A stretch of 64,000 nt of DNA from Hemicentrotus pulcherrimus (GCA_003118195.1 BEXV01000037.1:725559-789558), one strand, 5' to 3'; shown: positions 1 through 15,100, counted from the stretch's first letter. Numbers and translations: made by a program. Notes: generated by a model from the sequence alone, not told the origin.

Positions 1-3000
1 GATCAACTTTCTTCTCAGGAAGCTTTTATGGTTTTCGGAGATTACTCCTAATTGGGTATGTTTGATTGACAGGGTATGTGCTGTGTATGTTCTACCGAGG
101 ACACATTATCTTTACCCCCTTCCTGTGCCGTAGGCAGCAAAACATGACCCAGAATTGAAATAGTGTACTACCTGTTTGGACTAAGTATGGCTGTTTTGAG
201 TCTTTCTGAAACGCTAGGAAGTTTATTATCATAGAGGATATGTTATGCCAAATTTAACAAGAAAACATTTTGTCCCTTTTTCATAAGAAAACATTACAAG
301 TTTAAATAAAAGGATAACATTTTTCTTTACACTATAGGGTTATTTCATGTCACCCAAGAAATGCTACAGTTATTGCATTTTACAGAACAATCTTTTCTTT
401 TACTCCATGTCTGTGGAAAATAAATAGATTAAGTACCTTTAAAAGGATTATTTTAGATGTTCTGTCAAGTAATGCAACCATACAAATGACATGGTATTAT
501 TTGTTAAGTTATATATTTGGGATATGAGTAGATGATTTTACTGTAGGGCATTTACTGGTGTAGGTTCTGTCTTTAATAATGAGACCTGTTCTACATTTAG
601 AGCAGCCTCGACTGTTCAGACAGCCTTGTCATCATCAAAGAGGCAGGATCATGGTTGTAGGTTCTGTAGTAGTAATTACAGTGCAGAAATTAAGGTGATC
701 GGTCTTGACACCGTAACAAAGGACTAGGATTAAGTTGCCTTAAATAGTTTAGGTGATCAATCTTGCCCGTCATATCATCCTTGACACTTAGGAGCTAACC
801 GTCTCTATGGGATTAGCCAGGGATTGGTGTGTGAGTACAATGATGCTATAGAGCATGATGCATGAGATTATGATTATGATTATCTTGTTAAAAACTTGAC
901 AATTTCTTAAGAATGGCCTTCACAATGATTAGTCAATTATGTTATGGTTTGAGAGTCTTGGAAATGGTTTAAGTGGTTCATTATTTCTCCCTGACCTGAA
1001 CAGTGAATGATTCTTCTTCGGGACAATTTGATAAATGATGTAGGCCGAAGGGACATTAGAACAGTTTCTAGCCCAATAACTCTGCCATTTACTGCTGGAA
1101 AAATTCATAAATGCTTATTATACCATCTGTTTGAAGCTAAAAGGGCAAAATGGATCTAATATACTTGAACACAGACTTAATGTCCCTATGGCTCCAACCA
1201 TTCCGGATAGGAACACTAGTCAATAATCATATCAAGAGACTGGATGAAATAGATGTAAAGGGACTATATAGGCCCATTTTGTACAGGGCACAGTTTTCAC
1301 CTGAATCATCCTGGGAGAAAACGTTTCTTTTTTGTCAAGACGTAGAACTTCTACATTTATTGTTTCCCAGAGACAGTCAAAAAGCTACACACCGATCAAA
1401 ATAAGAGAAATGAGGAAGACAAGAAACCGAAAATTGATTTGGAAAGTCAAAGAGTGTAATGGGAATTGGAATCGTCAAACACATCCACAATGAGGGAGGC
1501 CCCAATTGATGATACAGTAGCGGAAAACATGTGTTACATGTCATTAAACCTTGGCATCAACATCTTCACCTCCTCAAGAACAGTTTGCATCGAGCAGTCT
1601 TGTTTTCTCCAGTCCTGTGGGGGCTGTTGAACTGAAGAAAGCAGAGCATGTCTTGTGTGGCATGTCTGACAAGGCTTTTCACACCTCACTATAAATGTAG
1701 AGTGGATAGTGTAAAAGGAGGCTGCCTTCGAATGTTCGAAAATTAGTGGATATAGATCAATTTGAAGCATAGATAAAGTGACAGTTCAACTGTTTGTTTG
1801 GATATTAATTATTATTATTGGTTATTATTAGTACTTATTAGAAGTAGTAGTAATATTACATATTTAGTATTTAAGCTCTCTATTTGAATGTATGATTTTT
1901 TTTTTCAGGTTGAAACAGTATTTATAGTGACTCTGAAGAAGATAACTTTCATTTTGTGTGACTCAAAAAAAGAACTCTGAAATTGCATGAAATGAAATGA
2001 AATTGTATAAAAAATATACGAAATTGAAGAAAAATTATATGAAATTATGACATAGGATTTTGATCAATCAAAAACCCCACAAAAAAAAACAAACAAACAG
2101 ACAATGCTTTCATAAATCAGTGACCTTCATAATCCAAATGGAATACAGATTTTGAGGAATAACTCAAGTATAGTACTAAAGTCAGGCAGAATCAGACAAA
2201 AAATTGAACTCTAAAAGAGACATAAGCATTAATTCAGTAGCAGGTCAGCGTACACTATAATTATGTAGTTGTCTGAATGCACCCTTAGTGCAATCAGAGC
2301 CTGAACAGAACAGGTGTCTTTTGTAATGGGTTACTAGTGCCAAGGGTCCTTAGTAAAAGTCACTGATTTTCATAGTTTGCTGCATTTGTTTACTATTGAA
2401 TATGTGTGGGCATACCAAATATAGAAGGACAAAAAAGGAAACTAGTCATTTTGGAAGAATTGTTTCCTTGTTGACAGAAACATCCAATGCTGCTGCTCTA
2501 GAGAACAATTAAGACGTGTTTGTGACCTCTTGGTAAAGGTCATGAAGGTCATCATAAAAGTGATGTAGACATGGGTTGAATAGAGGGCCGCCAAGAGACA
2601 AGTTTCATATGTTGCAAAGTAGTTTTCCTAGATTTCTATTTTTGTTGCTAATAGCACAAGCTGATATATATTGTCATGTTTGATAAAGTAATGTCCCTGT
2701 AGGAGATTGAATGTGATGACTAATGAATTTTTAGAGTACAGTAGTCTAAGTTTGATTTGTTTTGGTCTATTTTTTCCCCTTATTATTAAGACCTGGATTT
2801 TACCATTATTTTGAGGCACTACAGATATGATGATGTTAATCAGCTTTTGTCCCTGGTATCAGTGATTTTATAAAATCTACCCCACCTCCCCCCCCCTTCC
2901 CCCATCGACAAAACTATCAATTTTCTTTCAAAAATAACGACAAAAAACAATTGAAAGTCAGTTCTATCTAGTCAGATAATCTACTTTCTTTCTTTTCATT

Positions 3001-3010
3001 TTATTTGTAG
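1..3010. other. Upstream intron of the ADAMTS gene
   Basis: AT-rich with no TSR-like, disintegrin-like or protease-like exon visible. Open frames at 1150-1404 (+) and on the minus strand have no recognisable domain. A C-rich tract is at about 2882-2903. The previous ADAMTS exon must lie before the window. Confidence 0.75.
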
Positions 3011-3147
3011 TACAACTCCATGACAGATGTAAACTTTACTGCCGTGTAAGCCATTCCAGCGCGTACTATGAACTGAAGAAAAAGGTTAGGGATGGGACTA
3101 AGTGTGATCCTGATACTGACGATATATGTGTACAAGGACAGTGTAGG
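3011..3147 (+). CDS. ADAMTS9/20: ADAMTS exon 1 of window: cysteine-rich domain
   Basis: Acceptor ttatttgtag, donor gtaagt. The first two bases complete a codon begun upstream and the exon ends in phase 0. It reads ...DRCKLYCRV..., then ...[10 protein letters not shown], the typical ADAMTS cysteine-rich signature (C-x3-C spacing and the DICVQGxCR motif). Confidence 0.93.
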
Positions 3148-6100
3148 GTAAGTTTTCCTAAAGGACTACTTTTATTTTTAATGCAGGTCTATTTTGATGG
3201 TCTCCCTTTGTACGCTGACATTTATTTGATTTTAATCACTTGTTTGATTGATTTTTAACAAATTTTGCTTTCCTCAAGAAATTGTGTTATTTCAGTTTTT
3301 CATCCTTTTTGTCTTCTTTTTGAATGATAAACGTTCCTTTTTTAGATGGAATATTTTGAAAGTCTGTTGATTTTTTTTAAATGAAATTGAGATTTTCAAT
3401 TAATTTATTGAAATGAGTACATTGTCACTTACATTGTAAAAGTCAGCAGATGACTTGAAAGATGATGTCTTTTCCCCCTTTCATTTAATTACGTCTTTAG
3501 GAGATAATAATATCCACTAAATGCCATTTTACATCCATCTCAAATACGTTTGTGTATTACAGGTAGTTGAATAACACATACCGTAAATACAATTATTTGT
3601 TTATATAGCACAAACTTGAATTTAAATATTAATCTTTTACATACAGTAAATAAAGTCACAGAAATGAATGGGAACGAAAATCGAATGAATAAACTCCAAT
3701 TTAAATAGCACCTTAATGACAACATTCTGATGTATTCCACTAATTCAGCAAGCCGGTTGTGACCATGTACTGAGCTCCAACGCCAAGCGAGATGAATGCG
3801 GAGTGTGCGGGGGAGATAACTCAGCGTGTAGGAGGGAGAGAAGAACTTATAATCATGTCAAACACGGTAGGTCATCATAATTAATCCGCTGACTACTGTG
3901 TTCTGTTATTCCCATAGGCATAGTACGGGAACAAACCGGTCCCCATAGGCTATGGGTTAAAGGGAAATCCAACCTTCATAGCAAACTACTCTAGAGGAAA
4001 GAAGAAAAATAAGAGAAGTGGACTGGTGAAATTTTGAATGAAATCGGACAAAATTTGAGAAAGTAATTAATTTTTGAAAGTTGTAATCACTTTAGGTATG
4101 GGCTCTTCAAGCTGGCTGAAACGGTAATGTCTCTGTGATGTAGTGGTGGAAAACTTTCCCATTTATTCTACACAAAAAACACATTATGACTCAGGAGGGT
4201 CTATTCTCTTTAGAGGACCTATACAAATATGCTATCCATAATATATTTTGAGTAGCATCACAAGGGAGAAGCCACTTGGGAAAAATAACCCAAAACTAAT
4301 GTTTTTGTCACAATCCACTGACCAAACTGCCAATATGAGATTATATGATACAATCTCATATTTCAAACATCCATAACTTTCTTATCATTGGTCCGATTTA
4401 TTACAAACTTTTGCCATTCTGTTTATCTTATTTGTTTATACATTCACACAAATGAACTTATTACAAGGGTTGGATTGCCCTGTAAAGATAGAATTTAGAA
4501 GCTTTTTGGATTACAGTTTTCTTGAAAGTGGACTTACAAATAACTGGCTTAATGTATATGTAATTATCCTCTTATCATAAAGTGTCAAACTGTTACGTCT
4601 TGTATGTTTGCCAATGTTTATAGTATAACAAACTTCAGGTCATGTTTCTTTTCTGTTGGTATATTCTTTCTGAGGCAAGGTAATCTTCCTTTTTGATAAT
4701 GGAGTAATCACCCTTCAGATCACCGTACTTCTGTCTTAGTTTAATTGGTGCAAGATCTACTTATTGCTTAATGACCAAAGAAGACCTGAAAACATCTGGC
4801 TTCACCCAGGTGGATCCTGGAGACCAGGGACCTGTTTCACAAAGCCTTTTTCAATGACAAATACAAAATTCAGTTAAATATCTGCTGATAACCAATCCGA
4901 AGCAAGGATTTAACTAGCTATTAACAAAAACTGTCATTTGTCACTGATGACAAGTTTTGTGAAATGGGGCCTAGAAGGCTTAGTGAAGGATTGTAAGGAA
5001 AATGAAATGTCCAACCCCACAATGTGGAGAAAAAGAATGGATGCTTAATGATGATGAACAATGAACACCAAATTGAGAAAGATTTCATTCATAATCTTCT
5101 AGTTTTATATCCCAGGTTAAATACTGCTTTTGTTTTATAAATCTCATATTTATCTTTTCTTTCTCTCTTTTTCAGGATATACAAAAATAATCACTATACC
5201 ATCAGGATCAACACAAATTGAAATAAAACAGTATTCGTTTAATGGCAGAGCAGAGGACGATAATTATCTTGGTAAGTGAAACACAACATTATTGTAATTG
5301 GCATACAATTTTAAACTTTAATTGTGCCCTGTTTTATACAGTTATGACTTAACAAAATATTCAATCAGTTGGTCAATAGTTTGGTGCCTTGGAACATATG
5401 ATGGAATATTGCAAAGAGACACTGCAAGCATGCACTTTACATCTATAACTCTATCAAAGATATTAAGAGGTAGATATATCTTAAGTCACTATGCATTCAC
5501 ATGAATTGATATTACTGTTAATTGGTACAACATTTTTGTATAATTTAAAATATTTGTACTAATTTCAATTATTCATTTCTTTTCCTCTACAGCCTTATCC
5601 AATGACCAGGATCAATTTATTCTCAATGGTAATTTTATAGTCAGCATGTATGCCAGAGAGATCCATATAAACAAAACTGTACTACAATATAGTGGTTCAA
5701 GCAGAGTGGTAGAGACCATCATTAGCAACGATAAAATACAGAGGGCAATTAATTTATATGTGAGTATATTTGGTAACCAGTCTGAAATTCAACACTTGAT
5801 TATTCAGCATCAAAGCAGTAGTATGATATCTTTTGTTTGCAATATAATATTAAAAGTTCATGAAGACATAATGATTTGGTAATTAGTTGTTGAATTGTTG
5901 CAAGATTGATCTCCAATTTTAGTCCCTTTTGATATAATGGTAATATTATCTTCAAGTGGCCAGAAGAAATGTTCCATTTGAACAACAGACCCTTGTTTTG
6001 CAAAACAAACAAAAATATTATTAGATTTTGTTGGTTGTTCGAAAATTTATCGAAGAATTTTAGTAATTAGTATCTGGACAATGTTTTATGAAAAATTTAA

Positions 6101-9100
6101 ACTAAAGCAATGAATAGATGGTAACATGTATGCAAATGTCCATTGTGTTTTAACTTCTCCCCTCTAAATTACGTCTATCACTACTGCTACAGTATTTACA
6201 TCTACAATACTTATTTTATCAAGAACCTTTAAAATGCAAGTACTGCTTTTTAATAAGTTCCTCAATTTCTACTTAATCTATTAAATGAATTAAGAATCAT
6301 AGAGGCGTGCACAGATATACTACATGTATTGTATATTTTTATTTTATATGTATGTCTACATTTTTTGTAAAATGTGGAACTAATAAAACTTGAAAAACTT
6401 GAACTTGAAGTAAAAACTGTGAATTAATGATTTACAATGATTGATTTATCTTCTTATCTAGATTTTATCTGTAGGTGATCTAAATCCACCCAATGTATCA
6501 TATTCCTTCAACGTGCCACGTGCCAACTTCCCCATCTATTTATGGGACCGATCAGGGCCATGGACAGAATGTGATAGAGACTGTTATGGTATGTACATGT
6601 TCAAGATCAGCTAAGTAACGTACATTCCTCTCATCACCGATTGATGTAAGACATTTTATGATGTGGCAGTAAGTGCTACATGGACAAAAGTACATAAATT
6701 ATTAAATTTGTAAGGACTGTAGTTGATGATGTGTGTGTAGTTTGTGTCAAATTTTTTGAAGAGAGGATTTCAAACTGACAGCAATATAAAAATAGTATTT
6801 TTAAAAAATAAACAAGGAACAAGGAACATTCTGTATATTCACTTCTGTGACATTGACTATATGAAATAATGTGTTTGAAGAGTAAAATAAAATAAAAATC
6901 AGAAAGATAAGAACAGTCAATGCTTTGTATTTATTAATATAAGATAGTTTATTAAGTTTGACTCTGTGTATTTTAAGGAAATATGTCAAGAGTAATAGAA
7001 AGATTGTACAGTCACGTTATAGGAAAGTTTACGCCACGTGCTTCGGGGATCACTGCTCCGTTGGACAATTTCTTGTAGCAACCAAACTTCTCAATCTTGG
7101 ACCATTCAATGTCCCTAATCCTATTCCTAACCCTAAACCTAACCATTGGCTACCCTAACCCTAATCCTATCTCTTTTTAATAAGAAATAGAGTCTGGAAC
7201 AGATGTTGGATAATCTCAATGAAATCTATTGGAAAATAAAGGTTGATTGAAGAACATTATCAAAATTTAAGATATCTTTTGGCAAGTTATAATCCACTCC
7301 ATCCTCGATTTACCTACTCTTCTTTGCTTATATCTTTGTAGGTATGAAGCAAAGGGTTATCCGTTGCATGGATGCTAATGATAACAGAGTAGTAGATGAC
7401 TCCATGTGTGAAGGTCCAAGGCCCACTGATCCTATTGAAGAAGAATGCAATACAAGATGTATAGTTCGGTAAGATATTTGTCTTGTATTACCCTGAATTC
7501 ACCAAAACTGCTGAATGAAATAATGGTTAAAACCATGGATTAAAACCTTTGGAAGAGTAAAACACTTGTTACCTTGTTCAGTGACTGGTTTTTTTTTCTC
7601 ATTAGGCTAAGATTTTATTTGAATCTCCAAAGCAGACATTCTGATGATTAAACCTTAATTATCAAAATAAATATTGATTTAGAGAATAAAATGATATATA
7701 TAAATACCTTATCAGTATTTATAATAAGGCAAATTGGGACACCTGAAATATGATGATGCTGTATTTTCCCAGGAAGTACTTTTTCTGCATGTATTTGTTT
7801 TAATATTTTGATGCATATTGGCTTGTAATGTGCCCTTATTTATAATGATAATAAAAATTAATTTAACAATTAAAAAAATGCCCATTAGATTCATACAAAA
7901 CCAAGATGCAGAAAATGAAAGTTCAAGAAAGGTTTGCCTTTCTAAATCAAATTTTTTCTTATTCCATTCTTCATTTTCTTTTTAGTTTGTCACCAATTTA
8001 TATTGAAGTTGGATTGCCCTTTAAAAATAATCATCATCGTTGCGGATATTTCTCTCCCCCCCCCNNNNNNNNNNNNNNNNNNNNNNNNNNNNNNNNNNNN
8101 NNNNNNNNNNNNNNNNNNNNNNNNNNNNNNNNNNNNNNNNNNNNNNNNNNNNNNNNNNNNNNNNNNNNNNNNNNNNNNNNNNNCTTGTTCTGCATGTATT
8201 TGTTTTAATATTTTGATGCATATTGGCTTGTAATGTGCCCTTATTTATAATGATAATAAAAATTAATTTAACAATTAAAAAAATGCCCATTAGATTCATA
8301 CAAAACCAAGATGCAGAAAATGAAAGTTCAAGAAAGGTTTGCCTTTCTAAATCAAATTTTTTCTTATTCAATTCTTCATTTTCTTTTTAGTTTGTCACCA
8401 ATTTATATTGAAGTTGGATTGCCCTTTAAAAATAATCATCATCGTTGCGGATATTTCTCTCCCCCCCCCCTATTATTAGATGGCACGTCATGAGAGAATC
8501 TGAATGCAACGAACAGTGTAAGAAAACCAGATTAATCAAATGCATCAAAAAGAAGAGAAAAGGAGAAGAATACTTTCAGGTTACTGATGTTTACTGTAAT
8601 GCAGCAGAGCGCCCTCCTGAGACGATTGATTGCCAGGATTCATGCAGAACCAGTCACTACAGATGGGAGTATTCCTTATGGTCACAGGTAAGTACACTGA
8701 AAGAGCACCCAAGGGAGATGGGGAAAAAAAGTGTTTTTTTTTTTACAGACAGGTGATCCTTATTTACAGGTTCCTTTAGTTTATGTTTCAATGAGAAACC
8801 TATTTTCAAGGGAAACAAAATATGTGGTCTTTGTAGACAGGTGGTTGCTAAATCAGGTTTGACTGTACATGTATTACTAGTTGCATGACAATAATGCTAC
8901 TGTTTGGAGGACATACCGGTATTTGGATTTTCATTTAGGAAGATTAAGAAGTGGGGTTGTGACATTTTTTTTTTGTGTGGATGTTCACAGTACTGGGCTC
9001 AAAAGATAAACAAGGATAAAGGATGACTGTTTCATGTCTTGCTTCAACAATCAATATAGCATTTACTATCATGTTATTATCTCTCTTTCGTTTCATAGAT

Positions 9101-12100
9101 TTTTATCATTTATTTAGTAATGTTTTAATCAATCCCCCTTCTTAGATAAACACATTTTATTTAGGCCTTGTTCACTTGAGAGGCAATAGTAATCAATACG
9201 ACTGAAATTAAACCTCTTTAATATATAGATTGATGAGATTTAGAAGGAAACACTGTGTAGTCCCTTATGCATTTTTATTGATTGGTATCTTTATTTGAAG
9301 ATAAGTGACAGATTTTGCATACAGGTATCTTGTATAATTGATTGATTGATTTTGGGGCAGTTACCACATCATTTGGAAAAGAGATATTAGATAGACTCTA
9401 AATGATTATATATTTCTTGATTCATGACCAGGATTTCCAATTTACTTTTGGATGGATCCGTAGACCTTCCAATTAAACATTTATATTGTCCTTCCTGTTT
9501 GCTTTCTTTGACAGTGTTCAAGATCATGCAATACAGGCACAAGATCCAGGGGTGCATCGTGTCGTTACGGCGAGGGATACATCGTCGATAACAGATATTG
9601 TGATCCATCGTTACTTCACACAGTAGAGGACTGTAGCACTCACGCATGCCCAGAATGGTCAGCTTTAGAATGGAGTGCAGTAAGTCATGTTCATGATTTA
9701 AATAGGATTTGAAGAAAAACATCTGTGCATACTGTTGCTACAGTGTAATTCAAGAACATATTGAGAAATTAAGTGTGTTTACTTGGAAACATAGTTACAA
9801 TATATGACAATGTGACTAGTGCACAACAGCACAGAAAATAAAGATCTTGACCATTACACAAGTAACTGCTTACTAATTGATATTAAAAGTAATATGGGAT
9901 TAACTGCTTCTGGCACTTAATCTTTCTTGTTCATTCTTTCTCATCGACTTGTCCACATGTTATACTTTAAAATTAAATGAAATACTACCCATATTCATAA
10001 TAGAGTACACAATTTGCTAAGATTTGCTTAATGTACTGACACTACAGTGCATTTTTTGACTTAATCACCAGTTGCTATGTCAGGAAAGCCAAGGGGATAT
10101 GGAATCAGTAGCAATTATGCTGATTCATGTATGCACAGTCATTGCAGTTCATGCTTTGAATCATCTATAGTCAGGGTACTTTCCAACTATTTTAAGCCTG
10201 AAGGGTGCCTACTCTGTTTAAAAGGATATGGTTAACGCCCCTTTGGCTCTTACCACATAATATTTATTTCTGAATTCAATGTTCTTCAGGCAACTTTCAA
10301 ATTTGTCAGTCTGACAAGACAAAGATCCTCACCATTTTCTATCTTGTATTCTCTCTCGCCAGTGTTCAGTGACATGTGGTGTAGGTGAGGAACTCAGAGA
10401 GGTTGCTTGCTATCAGGAAGGAACCAAGGTGGATTCAAGGCTCTGTGACAGCCTCACAAAACCTGATGCGAGACAGAGATGTGAGCAAAAACGGTGCCCT
10501 CACTGGGCACCTGGACAATGGGACTCGGTAAGGGTTTTAAAAAATAGGAATGTTTCCTAAAAGAAAATCCAGAGGTGCTTCATCACATATTAAGCATTTT
10601 ATGCTGTTGATGGCAAATTTTTCTCAAAAATCTGAATGTTATGGGCTTACACTTTCTTTTGACCAGTGACAAATTTTTGTTCCTCAAGATTGTGGAGGTT
10701 ATATCTATAGAAGATATGTCATTCTAAATGTAAACATGAATCTAAAAATCTAGATGGCAAATCTTGCTCAACAATCTTAATGTTGTAAATCAGACTATTG
10801 GAATTTATGTTCACTAAAAAAGGAAAGAGTTGCTTGCATTTTGAATTTTCCATCTTAAGATTATATGTTATACTTAATTTTGATATTAATCTAAGAATCA
10901 CATCTGGAAATCTAATCTTTGGAAATTTTATTAATATATGACAAATCTTCACACTCAAAGAAGGGATTAAGACGGAAAGAACGTCACTGGAAGTTCTTTG
11001 AAGAAATTCATATTTCAGTTGCATGTTATGAGACTAAATATTTCCAACATAATCAAAGCAGTACAAAAATACGTAAAATTTGAAATGTCAGAGAGCCTGT
11101 TTATAATACTACTTTATATATTTGGGTAAATTAAGGAGGTATTTCAGTATCTCAATTTAAGGAGAGATGTGATTGGTTGTTTGCTTACTGTGCTAAGAGC
11201 CCAACCTGTTTCCATATTTCAATGCAGTGCTCTGTAACCTGTGGCAGCGGATACCAGCGACGAACTGTCGGCTGTCGAACTTTCGACGGCCAATGGCTGG
11301 ATGAATCGGAATGTAGCGCTGGGGCCAAGCCCATCACAGAACAGGAGTGCAAGCTCCCCGATTGTCCCATCCCCACCACCACCACTGTCGCTCCTACTAC
11401 CACCGAAGCTACGACTGTGCGTAGCAGAGAGATCATCACCATGCCAGTGTTTGATGAGATTGTGGACAGGGGGAATCCTGGTATTTCTCCTGCAGCCAGG
11501 AGAAGGATCTTCAGGAGCCAATGGAGAACAGGAGCATGGACACCAGTAAGTTTAGCAAACAAACATTTTGTATATCACATAGGACTTTCTTAATGATAAA
11601 AGTTACAAGAAAAAAATGTGAACTTACATTAAGCAGGTGTGTAATACTAATGACAAGCTTGTAAATTACAGGATATAAGAAATATATGAGAAATATCTGA
11701 TGGTTTCATTTCGCTATCAGAATTTACAACCAAGAAGGAATGTAATTAACTATAAAATTAGTGACTGTGCAGGAATTCAGCCTAAAACAGTTTTCTATTG
11801 GAAGATGAAGGTGTTGGTTTGTTGGTTTAAGTTTAAATAAATTTTATTTTGAAAGATTATTGAAAGAAAATCAAGTCACCTGATGTTAAGGGACTTATTT
11901 CCATGACACAAGGAAAAGGATATTACAAATTTAACATATTGAACAAGGGGTCTGAGTGGAAGGTTAAGAACATTTCAAGAAACAAAGATGTACCGGGTAC
12001 TCCTTGAAAGCAGAAAATAAGAAATCTTAAAAAGAAATGGAATTTCAGCTGGAGAAATGACGTTTTGCAACCACAACCCAAAGATAATTCAAGTTAAAAA

Positions 12101-15100
12101 AATCATTAGCGAGAAAAAATGTTGAGAATAAAAATATGTCCTCCCCCCCCCCTCTTTTTTAAAAAGTGTTCGATGACTTGTGGACCAGGCATCAGGGAAA
12201 GATATGTGAGTTGCCGTGAAGGCTATGGCAACATTGACAATACAGACTGCGACCCTGACCTTCGACCTCCGTCCATGGAGATGTGTGAGATCAAGTCTTG
12301 CCCCCATTGGAGAACAGGGGACTGGAGAGAGGTGAGTTCTCAACAACAACAAATGATTTCTAGGAATAGCATTTGATGATATACAAAAGTCCTTTTAAAT
12401 ATTCAGAGAGGATTCAGGATAACGTTTTTGGATTCTTAGCCTCCCTGCAAGATCCTTCTCAAGTACGTAATGTTTTAGGTATTTCTTATATATCAACCTT
12501 TCTCTGTCCTCTCTCTGTCTCTTTCTGTTCTTTTTTCCTTCTTTTGTCCTGTGTGATATAAAATAACTTTATTTACAGCTGTTAATCACACAGGATAGGA
12601 ATCCATTAATCCCATGGACTAAAATAAGAAGTTTGAAATTGCTAAAATTATTTTCTTTTGGGCTTTCTGATTTTGATATTGAACCTCTCTCTTCCACATA
12701 TAGCATTAAGTGAACAAATGAAGGAATGACATTGAGTTCAAAAGAATGCAATAGTGTTTTGTAGAATTGCTGTTACCCCTTTAGAAAAGATGTGAAATTA
12801 GCAAAGTTGTTCATTTGTTATAACATTTGTAAAAATTATGTATGTTATGATGTGCATTTTTATTCCTGATGACATCCGAGATTGGGCAGTTTAATTTGTT
12901 GCTAGACATCAGTTACCTGATCGAAAAAATTTCTTGCTTCTTATCAACAGTGTCCAGTCTCCTGCGGGGAAGGAGTGACAACGCGTTACGTCGCCTGTGT
13001 TTACAACGATGACACAATTACATCCAATTCAGAGTGTGATCCTGAGATCAAACCAAGCAGAGAACACTCCTGCAATGGCCAAGATTGTCCAACCAATAGA
13101 CCAAGAGGGCGCACTTTACATGACAATTACGACAATAGGATTGGTGCAAGGCACAGCTGGAGGACAAGCACATGGAGTCCAGTGAGTACTTAATCTCTCT
13201 CTCAAGTTCCATTTCATTAATGAAATTTTATCCTTTGCTATAATGTGCTCAGTATGACATAGGAAATGTGGAACTATTTGTTATTATGATTTACCATTTT
13301 TTCAATGCATAATAAACTGTTTCCAGCCATAATGATAAACATGTGAAGATTTTTGTTCCATCCATAACAGGTAGCAGTAATTTGGAAGAAAATTAGAATT
13401 AAATTTTGTATGAAAATACACAAGGGTAAATATTACATTGTGACATAGAAAAATTTATACAGGTAATGATGAAAATCTATCCAAGACATTCTTTGTTTTC
13501 TTGTTGCTTAGTCCAGAACTTCTCTTGAAGACGTTATCCACAGTATCCATCTTTAATCTGTTGTACTGCTCTTTACACACCCACAGTGCAGTGTTTCGTG
13601 TGGTGAGGGGTCGAGGCAACGCAGGGTGGAATGCCTGGACGACGGCAACAGGATATCATCGTACTGTGACCAGACCTCTAGACCACCTGAAGCCGAGTCT
13701 TGTGAGGTGGAGCCCTGCCCCTCCTGGGACTACGGAGAATGGGGTCAGGTGAGTTTGTTGTGGAGGAACTGAGAGGAGGGGAGGGGAAGGGGGGATTTTC
13801 ATAGAGGAAGGCCGTCGGTTGACTTAAAGTACCTGTGATCAAGGCCCCTTGTTCTGCCCAGAGCCAAGCTAGGTCAAGCAGTTGCAAAAATGTCTGTCTG
13901 TTTATCAGATATTTTATAAATGTTATTTAGGTAGCTTTGGTTTACAAAATATTGAAATTATAATCAAGGTAATACCCTTGATAACATTTTTTTAAGGCTT
14001 ATGATTTCATTCTGTCCTTTTTAAAATTTTAATTCATCCACATGGCTTCATGAAATCCTTGAAATTGGAGGAAACTTGGAAAATGTGTTCCTCTTTCTCC
14101 TGTTAGAATTATTATTTAATTTCAAGTCTAGACAGTGTTTCTACTAGATGATTGCCTATTGTAGCTGTAAGTGTGTAAAATGCCCTTTTTCAAAGATGCT
14201 GGAACTGGGAAACTTTATCAATTAAAAATTGGGGAATCTTGTTTTTTATGAAATGCTATGAATCCTCATCGATGAAAGAGATTAGGTGTTTGATCTAATT
14301 GTTAATCTTTCTATCTGTTTTTTTACAGTGCTCCAGAACTTGTGATGGAGGGGTCCAATCGAGGGTCGTAAAGTGTAGGAGGCGAAATGGCCAAACTGTA
14401 TCAGACAGCAGGTGTGACCATAGGAAACCAGAGAATTCCACCACTTGCAATACCCAAAGGTGCCAGGCACGTTGGCATACAGGAACATACTCAACGGTAA
14501 AATGATATGCCTCAAATTTTCTCACAAGTCTATCTCTGTTCTCATTGCCCCTTTCCTGTTATTTCGATCAGATTTTCTTTTAAATTGATGAATAGCTGCA
14601 TTCATGTACAACTGTGATGGTGTTTAGAACAAATAGCACTGAAAAAATATTGTATTCAAAATGTTATGGTATTGAGTCAAACACAGTTATATGGATCACA
14701 ATGTATGTGCTCCGTTGTAGTAACCATACTTACTGTGGACTTTGTCAAAGGTAATTGAAATTTTTTATTTTGCTCTTTCTGCATTGTTTTTACATTTGAC
14801 AACACATGAATATGTTTTGAGTCTGTGGGGTGCAGTACGCAGCAGTGTTTTGACAGTGAACTCAAGCTTTGCTGTGAATGAACTGTTCTCATGGGCAATA
14901 TACATATGAAAACTGGATATAGTCTAAGACTTACAGGCATATGTGAAGTGTGTTAACTGGAGAAGTGTGATAAAGTGCATTGCAGAATACATACAATCAG
15001 TTTCAGATTAATCATGAACGCTGCTGTAGAAAGCAATCTTGTATGTTTTGTTTCTGCATGAAAGTCATCTCTCAGAAAAGGTTTTAGCAGATGGATTTTA

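Noticed and set aside
1150..1404. 84-codon open frame on the + strand
   Set aside because: No recognisable domain, no splice context linking it to the ADAMTS gene, and no Cys pattern expected of the upstream ADAMTS exon.
6376..6420. AATAAAACTTGAAAAACTTGAACTTGAA segment as a poly(A) site
   Set aside because: Lies inside the spacer-domain intron; looks like the tail of a small retroposon, but too short to classify.
11185..11562. 125-codon minus-strand frame opposite exon 10
   Set aside because: Antisense shadow of the Thr-rich TSR6 exon, whose sense frame has clear family features.
13501..13752. 83-codon + frame across exon 13
   Set aside because: Different frame from the TSR9 Cys pattern and runs through the intron.
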